Shown: positions 8,166 to 15,565 of the stretch, in pieces
Layout: each line of letters begins with the position of its first letter
Numbering within the stretch: the first letter of the stretch is position 1
Origin: JBFMHD01 sp040752395 [NCBI: Candidatus Hydrogenedentota bacterium]
Lineage (GTDB): Bacteria > JBFMHD01
NCBI GenBank assembly: GCA_040752395.1
Contig: JBFMHD010000006.1
Location: 1-31,001 of the forward strand
DNA length: 31,001 bases
Reading direction: 5' to 3'
Notes under the pieces: model-generated
What the model saw: the letters and a program-made list of their open reading frames with translations, nothing else
The model's database searches: none
What the model was told of the DNA's origin: nothing
Position numbers and translations under genes: made by a program

Positions 8166-9638
8166 ATGATGGAATACTCTAATTTGATACCTAAAGAAGT
8201 AGCCAAACAGACAAGGATGTTATTTATCGCCCCTGGCAATCTGGCTGGAGATTTCTCAAATGTTCCCCTTGGTATAGCTACTCTTGCATCCATCCTCCTG
8301 CTAAACAATGTGTATGTAATAGTGAAAGATTATAGTGTTGAGCAACTTGATCTGGGTGAACTCAAAAGGATAATAAAAGATAACAATATTAACATTGTGG
8401 GAATAACTATGATGACCTGTCAGGCAACTGTGGGTTACCGTATCGCAGAATTTATCAAAAGTAATTTTACTGATGTCACTGTAGTTTCAGGTGGTATTCA
8501 TCCCACAGTTTTACCTGAGGAATCTTTAAAAAATTCAATTGATATTGTATATCGTGGAGAAGCAGAAATAAGTTTCCCTAAATCTATACCATATATTATT
8601 AACACAGATTACCGGGGATTGAAAGAGATAAGGGGGTTGACATTTAAATATAATGATGAGTTATATACAACACCTGAAGCGGAGAGAATTACGAAGTTAG
8701 ATAATATACCACTACCAGCATATCAATTGTTTAAGTTTCCTCATAAATATACAACCCAGTTTTTGTTTAAACGTGGATATTCAACCAATCTTATAACAAG
8801 TCGTGGTTGTACAGGACATTGTGTTTTTTGTAGTAAATATTATCAGGGTGTATATTATCAAAGTCCTGAAAGGATAGTTAACGATATTATATTTTTAAAA
8901 GATAAATATGGGGTAACTCAATTTTTTCTTCAGGATGACCTATTCACATATGATATAGATCGTGTTATAAAGTTCTGTGATATCTTAATCAAAGAAAAGA
9001 TTGACATCCACTGGGTATGTTCGAATACGAGGGCAGATACGGTCACAGAAGAGTTGTTTAAAAAAATGAAGAAGAGCGGGTGTATAAGTGTTGGTTTTGG
9101 GGTAGAGTCAGGTAATGAAGAGGTAAGAAGAAAGATAGGAAAAAATTTAAAGACAGAAGATATTGTCAGAGCAGTGAAACTTGCGAAAAGTACAGGTTTG
9201 CTAACAAGTGCTTTTTATATTTTTGGACATCATTGTGAAACGTATCAGCAAGCTTTTGAAACAATAGATTTTTCTATAAAACTTAATACAGATACTGTGA
9301 CATATTCCGTAAACTGTCCATATCCGGGTACCACTTTGTTTAAAATGGATGGTAAAAAAATAAAAATACTTACCTATGACTGGGATAGGTATAGAACGTG
9401 GGGGAAACCTGTTATGGAAACAGAGTTTCTGGCAAAAGACCTAATTGTTAAATTACAGAAACTTGCGTATAGAAGGTATTACTTCAGGATGAATTACATA
9501 TATAATCAGATAAAAAATATGATAAAATATAAAAATATATATATGTATCAGCGAGGATTTAAATGGTTGATAGAACAGTATTTTGATTATAGAAGATTAT
9601 CTAAATATAAACCTGAACATTTAAGAATATACCAATGA
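8166..9638 (+). CDS. B12-binding-domain radical SAM enzyme (first of tandem three)
   Basis: About 490 residues. Starts at 8163 (TTG), 8166 or 8169 (ATG) are all in frame and none has a ribosome site. Numbering here is from the ATG at 8166. Residues 15-140 form a Rossmann-type B12-binding domain (VPLGIATLASIL, SGGIHPTVLP, YRGEAEISF). The radical SAM core begins with SRGCTGHCVFC (Cys 215, 219, 222) and continues with ...VGFGVESG and an FGHHCET stretch where the family has G-x-PGET. No DxHxxG is present in the B12 domain, which is normal for this class. Members perform methylations of unactivated carbon, cyclisations or ring contractions (BchE, HpnJ, GenK types). The substrate is unknown. The gene overlaps the next B12 radical SAM gene by 4 nt. 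Confidence 0.9.
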   Translation: MMEYSNLIPKEVAKQTRMLFIAPGNLAGDFSNVPLGIATLASILLLNNVYVIVKDYSVEQLDLGELKRIIKDNNINIVGITMMTCQATVGYRIAEFIKSNFTDVTVVSGGIHPTVLPEESLKNSIDIVYRGEAEISFPKSIPYIINTDYRGLKEIRGLTFKYNDELYTTPEAERITKLDNIPLPAYQLFKFPHKYTTQFLFKRGYSTNLITSRGCTGHCVFCSKYYQGVYYQSPERIVNDIIFLKDKYGVTQFFLQDDLFTYDIDRVIKFCDILIKEKIDIHWVCSNTRADTVTEELFKKMKKSGCISVGFGVESGNEEVRRKIGKNLKTEDIVRAVKLAKSTGLLTSAFYIFGHHCETYQQAFETIDFSIKLNTDTVTYSVNCPYPGTTLFKMDGKKIKILTYDWDRYRTWGKPVMETEFLAKDLIVKLQKLAYRRYYFRMNYIYNQIKNMIKYKNIYMYQRGFKWLIEQYFDYRRLSKYKPEHLRIYQ

Positions 9639-11062
9639 AAATATTATTTTTAATACCGTTTATTAATAGAAAAGAGCAATGGGGTCCCTGGCGCTGGGGT
9701 GCTGGCAACAATCAGTTTAATTATGGTATTGCTTCTCTCGCCGGATATCTGGAAAGTAAAGAGATTGATGTTGGACTTATTGATATGCAGTTTTTAAAAG
9801 ATAAAGACTTAGGAATTATGCTTAATAAAGAGATGCCTGATTTAATAGGTATTAGTTGTTATACACCGACTTATAAAGCATCTATTGAACTTGCCAGATT
9901 GTGTAAAAATATAAATTCAGATGTAAAAATTATATTTGGTGGCGCACATCCCTCATTATATCCACGTGATACATTAGAAGAAAATTCTTTCATAGATTTT
10001 GTTGTGGTAGGTGAAGGTGAGATTACTTTATATGAGCTTATAAAAGCATTGCAAGATATGAGATACGATTTTTCAGATATAAAAGGTCTTGCTTATAGAA
10101 AAGATGGAAAAGTTTTAATAAATCCTAAACGAGAATTCATAGATTTAAGTAAAGATAGTACCTTACCAGCATATAAAATTTTTCCACTCGATAAATATAT
10201 AATTCAGGCAACATCTTATAAAAAGTTGCCTACATATACACTTGTTGCTTCTCGCGGTTGCCCATATAATTGTACCTTCTGTCAGGTAAAACAATTCCTT
10301 GGAAGCAGGATGAGATATAAATCCCCTGAAATTTTAATCAAAGAGATTAGATACCTTAAAGATAATTTTAATGCTCGAGGAATAATGTTCCAGGATTCAA
10401 CTTTTACTACTGATTGGAACTGGTTAAAAAAATTTTGCAAATTAATGACAGATGAACGGTTGAATGATTTAACGTGGATGTGTTTTACAAGGGCAGACAG
10501 GGTAAATAAAGAGATTCTTTCTATGATGAAAAGAACAGGTTGTTATGGTATGAGTTATGGTGTCGAGTCAGCAAACCAGAAATCGCTTGATTTACTTAAA
10601 AAAGGTATAAAAATAGAGCAGATAATTGATACTGTTAAACTCTCGCTCGAGATGGGATTTTATGTGACAACCACATATATGCTTGGCATCCCGGGTGAGG
10701 ATGAATCCGATGTGATGAGAACAATAAAACTTGCTAATACTCTTGCAACCCATATTGCTCACTTCTATCTACCTATCCCATATCCAGAATCTGAATTGTA
10801 TTATCAATGTAAAGAGACTGGCGGATTAAGGGAGGACATTATATGGGAGGATTATAATATGTTTGATGATGAAAGACCTGTATATATTAATCCAAAGATT
10901 GGTTTAAAAAAGATGGTAGCTCTAAAAAATTATGCGGTTAAAAAATATTATATAAACCCCAGGGTTATCTGGAGAAATATCAAGGAGATCAACTCTAAAG
11001 ATGACATAATAAAATACTGGGATGCAGTAAAATCTTTAGCAGGATTTTTTATTAACAGATGA
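9635..11062 (+). CDS. B12-binding-domain radical SAM enzyme (second of three)
   Basis: 475 residues, coupled by ATGA overlaps on both sides. The N-terminal B12-type Rossmann domain contains FGGAHPSLYP (about 101-110) and the canonical GEGE (126-129). The radical SAM motif is SRGCPYNCTFC (Cys 209, 213, 216), followed by a full core with YGVESANQKSLDLL and LGIPGEDESD. This is the most canonical of the four B12 radical SAM proteins in the window. The first 30 residues hold an unusual WGPWRWGAGNNQ loop before the usual 'YGIASLAGYL' helix. Tandem paralogues usually act on successive positions of one product, but the product is not deducible from sequence. Confidence 0.92.
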   Translation: MKILFLIPFINRKEQWGPWRWGAGNNQFNYGIASLAGYLESKEIDVGLIDMQFLKDKDLGIMLNKEMPDLIGISCYTPTYKASIELARLCKNINSDVKIIFGGAHPSLYPRDTLEENSFIDFVVVGEGEITLYELIKALQDMRYDFSDIKGLAYRKDGKVLINPKREFIDLSKDSTLPAYKIFPLDKYIIQATSYKKLPTYTLVASRGCPYNCTFCQVKQFLGSRMRYKSPEILIKEIRYLKDNFNARGIMFQDSTFTTDWNWLKKFCKLMTDERLNDLTWMCFTRADRVNKEILSMMKRTGCYGMSYGVESANQKSLDLLKKGIKIEQIIDTVKLSLEMGFYVTTTYMLGIPGEDESDVMRTIKLANTLATHIAHFYLPIPYPESELYYQCKETGGLREDIIWEDYNMFDDERPVYINPKIGLKKMVALKNYAVKKYYINPRVIWRNIKEINSKDDIIKYWDAVKSLAGFFINR

Positions 11063-11748
11063 AAGATGAAGAATTATTTGAATTATGGGAAAACAAAATA
11101 AAAATTGAACTTACACAGGAGATTGTTAATAAGAGATTTAATATCTGGTCTATTTTTCATAAATGGGGACATAACTCTGTAGTAACATACTTAAAAAGCA
11201 TCAATTTTACAAAAAATGATACTATCCTTGAAGTAGGTTCAGGTGACTGTTATTTCAGTTCTTTGTTAGATGAAAATTTATCTAAGAGATATATAGGTCT
11301 TGATATCTCTAATAAAATACTCTCTTTATCTAAAAGAAAGGTTAAAAAAATTCAGGCAGATTTATATAGCCTGCCTTTTAGAGATGATTCCATTAAGGTT
11401 ATAATATCTATATATAATCTTGAGCATCTGCATTTATTAGAAAAAGGTATCGATGAGATAAATAGAGTATTACAGATGAGTGGGAGCTTTATTTTTGCCA
11501 TCCCTATGGAAAATGGTCTTTTATATGATTTAGCAAGATGGTTTACTACGAAAAGGATTGTTGAGAAACGATATAAAGTTGATTATATGAAGATCATAAG
11601 AGAGTATGAGCATCCTAATACTGCAAAAAATGTATTAAAAAGAATAAAACAGAAATTCAAAATAGTAAAATCGGGATATTATCCATTTTTGGTACCATTT
11701 ATTAATTTAAACTTATTTTCTGTTTTCAAGGCTGTTAAATATGAATAA
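11059..11748 (+). CDS. Class I SAM-dependent methyltransferase
   Basis: 229 residues. Motif I is ILEVGSGDCYFSSLL (about 55-69); the acidic end of the second strand is YIGLDIS (about 79). The Methyltransf_11 pattern of LPFRDDSIKVIISIYNLEHL follows (about 110-130). The C-terminal part (150-229) is basic and lacks a recognisable substrate domain. It lies between the second and third B12 radical SAM genes with a 4-nt and an 8-nt overlap, so it is almost certainly made together with them. O- or N-methylation of the same sugar or lipid is likely. Confidence 0.82.
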   Translation: MKDEELFELWENKIKIELTQEIVNKRFNIWSIFHKWGHNSVVTYLKSINFTKNDTILEVGSGDCYFSSLLDENLSKRYIGLDISNKILSLSKRKVKKIQADLYSLPFRDDSIKVIISIYNLEHLHLLEKGIDEINRVLQMSGSFIFAIPMENGLLYDLARWFTTKRIVEKRYKVDYMKIIREYEHPNTAKNVLKRIKQKFKIVKSGYYPFLVPFINLNLFSVFKAVKYE

Positions 11749-13264
11749 TAAGAGTGTATTATTGATATATCCACCACTTGGTTCTGATGATATTTTTATC
11801 AGGGATATTCCGCTCAGTCTCCTTTATGCAGCCACACTCTCAGTAAAAAATGGGTATCATATTGAGATACTTGATTTAAGAATTTGTAAAGATTTTCGTG
11901 GCACATTGATAAAAAGAATAGCAAAAGGGGATATTTTATTAGTGGGAATATCAGTTCTAACTGGGAACCCTATAAAGTATGCTATTGAGATTACTGATAT
12001 TATAAAAAGTTTTAGAAGAGAGATAAAGATTGTCTGGGGTGGACATCATTCTACAATGGAACCTGAATCTACTATGGGATTTAAGAAAATAGATTTTCTT
12101 ATAAGAGGATTTGGTTCAAAACCTTTAAAGAAACTTATTGAACAACTATTTAATGACACGAATAATTTTTCAGAAATACAGGGTTTGACATATAGAGATG
12201 GAGATAAAATAATAAGTAACGATATTGAAACAGAATGGGAGATAATTAATTATAAAGATATTCCATATCATCTTATAGAAAACAACCTGGTAAATTATAG
12301 CAGGTTTAAAGGTCGAGATAGAACATTCCCCATATTTACAAGTATGGGGTGCCCATACAAATGTAGTTTCTGTATGGCACCACTTTTATACAAAAATTTT
12401 AAAAGAAAGATTATATATTTTGATATAGATGAAGTTATAGAGCATATTAAATTTTTAATAGAAAGATACAATGCAACAGAGATATCTATATATGATGATG
12501 ATTCATTTGTTGATATAAAAAGAATGGAATATTTTTTTAAGAGAATAATTGGGGAAGATATACGGATAAAGATAGACTTTCGTGGTATCCGTATAGATGA
12601 ATTGTATCGTCTGGATAATAATTTTCTTGAACTGATGAGAAAAGCAGGGGTCAGGCATTTTCAAGTAGGGCTTGAATCAGGTTCACAGAAGGTTCTTGAT
12701 ATACTGAACAAAAATATAAAAATTGAGCAAATAATAGAAGTAAACAGAAGATTGATAGATTACAAGGAACTTGTACCTTTATATAATCTTATGACAGGTA
12801 TACCAGGAGAAACAATTGCTGAATTAAAAGCCACTCGTGATTTAGTATTAAAATTGTATAATGAGAATCCGAATTGTATAATAGGGTTTCCTGCAAAATT
12901 TAAACCTTTACCAGGAACTGAACTGTATAAGATAGCAGTAAAGGATTATAATTTAAGAAAAATCGATACTCTTTCTGAATGGGCAAAGATAGATACTGCA
13001 GAAACAGATTTATATTTTCCCTGGTATACTCGAGAATGTAATAATTATATAAAAATGTTCCAGGTAGTATCATTTTTTATAGATAAAAAAATTTTGAGAG
13101 AGATTGAGTGTACATCTGTAATTAATAAAATTCTGAGAATTATAGCAATACTATATAGACCTGTAGCTTTATTCAGACTCAAACATAATATTACTCTTTT
13201 AAATATCGAATATTTTTTATATACATTAATTAGAAGAGCCATACAGAAAATAAGATATTTATAG
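11741..13264 (+). CDS. B12-binding-domain radical SAM enzyme (third of three)
   Basis: 507 residues. The B12-type domain has LSLLYAATLS and WGGHHSTMEP (about 99-108), but the usual GEGE is replaced by GFGS (123-126). The radical SAM motif is SMGCPYKCSFC (Cys 204, 208, 211), followed by VGLESGSQKVLDIL and TGIPGET. A basic, helical C-terminal extension (about 430-507) contains hydrophobic stretches ending in RRAIQKIRYL and may attach to the membrane. This would fit a lipid-linked substrate, which is inference. It closes the tightly overlapping module B; about 120 bp without a gene follow. Confidence 0.9.
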   Translation: MNNKSVLLIYPPLGSDDIFIRDIPLSLLYAATLSVKNGYHIEILDLRICKDFRGTLIKRIAKGDILLVGISVLTGNPIKYAIEITDIIKSFRREIKIVWGGHHSTMEPESTMGFKKIDFLIRGFGSKPLKKLIEQLFNDTNNFSEIQGLTYRDGDKIISNDIETEWEIINYKDIPYHLIENNLVNYSRFKGRDRTFPIFTSMGCPYKCSFCMAPLLYKNFKRKIIYFDIDEVIEHIKFLIERYNATEISIYDDDSFVDIKRMEYFFKRIIGEDIRIKIDFRGIRIDELYRLDNNFLELMRKAGVRHFQVGLESGSQKVLDILNKNIKIEQIIEVNRRLIDYKELVPLYNLMTGIPGETIAELKATRDLVLKLYNENPNCIIGFPAKFKPLPGTELYKIAVKDYNLRKIDTLSEWAKIDTAETDLYFPWYTRECNNYIKMFQVVSFFIDKKILREIECTSVINKILRIIAILYRPVALFRLKHNITLLNIEYFLYTLIRRAIQKIRYL

Positions 13265-13305
13265 ATATTACTTTCTCTATGAGATTTAAGTCAATTTAAA
13301 ATCGG

Positions 13306-13324
13306 AATAACAAGTGGTGTTATT
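13306..13324. repeat. Perfect 7-bp inverted repeat between modules
   Basis: AATAACA (13306-13312), a 5-nt loop and TGTTATT (13318-13324) lie 41 nt after the third B12 radical SAM gene. The stem is A/T-rich and not followed by a clean T-run, so it is a weak terminator candidate at best. It could instead be an operator for the SGNH gene. Confidence 0.25.
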
Positions 13325-13386
13325 TATAGAAAATGATTTATGATTTTCTTGAAAAAGTTTAATGTATCTTGGAAAATGGAACTGAT

Positions 13387-14502
13387 ATGAGCATATTTTC
13401 GAGTAGGAAGACATTTTATAAATTATTATTTATTATATTGTCATTATCGCTTAGCTTTGTTTTTCTTGAGGCAGGTATCCGTTTAATATTGCCTTCTCAA
13501 AGGCATCCAGTCTTATACCAAAAGAGTGAGAGTGGCAGCCATCTTCTAAAGCCTAATGTGAAATTAAAATATAGCCAGAAAGAATTTTCACATGATATTT
13601 TTACTAATTCGGCCGGCTTCAGAAATAAAAAAGAACTATTTAATGAAAATATTATTCTTTTTATCGGAGATTCGTTTACATTTGGTGCCGGTGTTGATGA
13701 GGAAAATCACTACTCTTACATCTTTGACAGATTGCTAAACTGGAATAAAGAAAGATTCAATGTATACAATGCAGGTGTACCAGGCTATTGCACAATAGAT
13801 GAATATCTTTACATAAAAGACCTGATAAACCGTAGGTTAGATATCAAAGTTATTATTTTAGGAGTAGATATAAGCGATTTTAACGAGAATTTGCTTGTGC
13901 CTATATACGATATTATGGATGGTCGTCTTGTATTTTCGACAAAAGAGAAAAAAGGCATTATTGTAAGAGTCATAAATTTTCTTGCCACTAATTCTGAATT
14001 GGTAAACTTTATTTATTATAGAATCGTGCATTCGAGCGTATTAAAGAACTATTTTGACTCTATTCTTAATTATGAATATTTTAGTATCAACCTTCCTGAT
14101 AAGAATCTTGGGCTTTTCGCAAGACAAAAGGATCAGACCAGCAGTAGAAAATTGAAGGTATTCGAGGAGTATCTTATTAAGATTATAGAATTATGCAGGG
14201 AACACGATATAGAATTATACGTCTATTATATCCCTATGATTCTGGAAATTTATGACGAAAGTTATCAAAGCACATTGAAGACTTATGACCTGAAGCCTGG
14301 AGATTTTGATCTGTCATTTTTGAATGAGTATATAAAGTCTATTGCCATAGAAAATAATGTTCAATTTCTTGATTTAAAGAGCGACCTTTTAAGATTTAAT
14401 GACTACCCACTATATTTTTTGATAGACCAGCACTTTAATAAATACGGGAATTTTATTGCAGGTATAAGCCTCTATAAGAACTACCTTAATAAGCAAAAAT
14501 AA
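13387..14502 (+). CDS. Membrane-anchored SGNH/GDSL-family hydrolase or acetyltransferase-like protein
   Basis: 371 residues from the ATG at 13387, preferred because GGAA lies 5 nt before it; a TTG at 13369 would add six. Residues 8-36 form one hydrophobic signal-anchor segment preceded by SSRK, so the catalytic part should lie outside the inner membrane. The nucleophile block is LFIGDSFTFGAG (Ser 96) and the C-terminal Asp/His pair is in DQHFNKYG (D347, H349), the SGNH catalytic arrangement. AlgX/AlgJ-like and related SGNH proteins acetylate or deacetylate exported polysaccharides. This one probably adjusts ester groups on the finished glycan. It is flanked by 122 bp and 268 bp of non-coding DNA, so it may be its own transcription unit. 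Confidence 0.82.
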   Translation: MSIFSSRKTFYKLLFIILSLSLSFVFLEAGIRLILPSQRHPVLYQKSESGSHLLKPNVKLKYSQKEFSHDIFTNSAGFRNKKELFNENIILFIGDSFTFGAGVDEENHYSYIFDRLLNWNKERFNVYNAGVPGYCTIDEYLYIKDLINRRLDIKVIILGVDISDFNENLLVPIYDIMDGRLVFSTKEKKGIIVRVINFLATNSELVNFIYYRIVHSSVLKNYFDSILNYEYFSINLPDKNLGLFARQKDQTSSRKLKVFEEYLIKIIELCREHDIELYVYYIPMILEIYDESYQSTLKTYDLKPGDFDLSFLNEYIKSIAIENNVQFLDLKSDLLRFNDYPLYFLIDQHFNKYGNFIAGISLYKNYLNKQK

Positions 14503-14564
14503 AATAGCCATAGTCATATCAAATTATTATGGAAAGGATTTTACATTTCGGAATCTGCATTTAA

Positions 14565-14620
14565 TCTTTGTGCCCGGTAACTGATGTTCTAACTTCTAAC
14601 TTCTGAGCAAACCACAAAGA
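14565..14620. repeat. Inverted repeat enclosing heptanucleotide repeats
   Basis: TCTTTGTG (14565-14572) and CACAAAGA (14613-14620) form a perfect 8-bp stem. The 40-nt loop contains TTCTAAC twice in tandem (14587-14593 and 14594-14600) plus a decayed third copy. It sits in the 268-bp non-coding gap between the SGNH hydrolase and the glycosyltransferase. It may be a dispersed intergenic repeat or an RNA structure. No further gene is seen in the gap. Confidence 0.35.
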
Positions 14621-14727
14621 ATCTAATAATGTAAAAGAAAAGTTTTGCCGATATATATATTCAGGAGAGGGTCTCTTGATGTTACAGGTTATGGCTTCCA
14701 CAATTAATCATCTCTTATTTAAAAAAC

Positions 14728-14756
14728 TTGTAATAAATAAAGAAATAAAATATATT
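14728..14756 (+). promoter_or_regulatory. Putative promoter of module C
   Basis: TTGTAA (14728-14733), 17 bp, TATATT (14751-14756). The -10 ends 14 nt before the ATG at 14771, predicting a leader of about 8 nt without any ribosome site. This matches the short-leader pattern at 2602-2803. Confidence 0.5.
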
Positions 14757-14770
14757 TATCAGATGATATT

Positions 14771-15565
14771 ATGAATAAAAACAGTAAAATTGCGGTCATT
14801 ATTCCAATCTACAATGAGGAAGATACACTACCTCATCTTTTTTATCGGATTGATGGTGTATACAAGATATTGAAGGATGATTATCAGATAAAATTCATCA
14901 TAGTAAATGATGGCAGCAAAGATAATTCGCAACAACTGCTGGTAAATAAATACGGTGATTCTTCTTTTGTTGATATTATCCATTATCCTGAGAACAGTGG
15001 ATTTGGAGGTGCTTTAAAAACCGGATTCAAAAAAACTCTTGAAGAAGGATACCAATTTATTATCACGATTGATGCAGATACTAATTATGACCATTTTTTG
15101 ATCCCATATTTTATATATGAATTCAAACCAGATGAGGAGGATATACTTGCTGGCTCGCCATGGCATCCCGAAATCGTTCGGAATAATTTCCCCTTTATTA
15201 GATATATTTTAAGTTATTCTATGTCTCTTATATATCAGTTTGTTCTTCGAAATAAATGCAAACCATTAACCTGTTATTCTGCCTGTCTGAGGTTATATAA
15301 ACGTGAAGTCATTGCCAATCTTCAAATTGAGAGCAATGATTTCTTAACAAATACTGAGATTATGACCAAAGCTTTGCTACGGGGGTACAGGGTGAGGGAA
15401 CTGCCTGTTAGTGTGAATTATCGTCTGTTTGGGATATCGAAAATGAAATTTACGCAAACAATTCTGCGTCACATAAAATATTTATGGTATCTCTATAAGT
15501 TGTATAAATTAAAAGATAATGAGCATCTGAAATATGTGCGGTATTTGTGGAATATATTATTTTGA
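14771..15565 (+). CDS. Family 2 glycosyltransferase, polyprenyl-phosphate sugar transferase-like
   Basis: 264 residues, GT-A fold. The N-terminus has AVIIPIYNEEDTLPHLFYRI (8-27), VNDGSKDNS (about 46) and a DxD-type site in TIDADTNYDH (about 98). The C-terminal YRLFGISKMK matches the pocket signature of dolichyl-phosphate mannose synthase (DPM1) and DesVII/ArnC-like enzymes. No transmembrane helices follow the catalytic domain, so it would be a DPM1-like single-domain enzyme working at the inner face of the membrane, loading a sugar onto a lipid phosphate or extending a glycan. Its last 32 nt overlap the start of the amidotransferase gene in another frame. Confidence 0.85.
   Translation: MNKNSKIAVIIPIYNEEDTLPHLFYRIDGVYKILKDDYQIKFIIVNDGSKDNSQQLLVNKYGDSSFVDIIHYPENSGFGGALKTGFKKTLEEGYQFIITIDADTNYDHFLIPYFIYEFKPDEEDILAGSPWHPEIVRNNFPFIRYILSYSMSLIYQFVLRNKCKPLTCYSACLRLYKREVIANLQIESNDFLTNTEIMTKALLRGYRVRELPVSVNYRLFGISKMKFTQTILRHIKYLWYLYKLYKLKDNEHLKYVRYLWNILF

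Noticed and set aside
7967-8308. 113-codon minus-strand open frame
   Set aside because: It lies opposite the end of one radical SAM gene and the start of the next, which have clear family motifs; its translation has no recognisable pattern.
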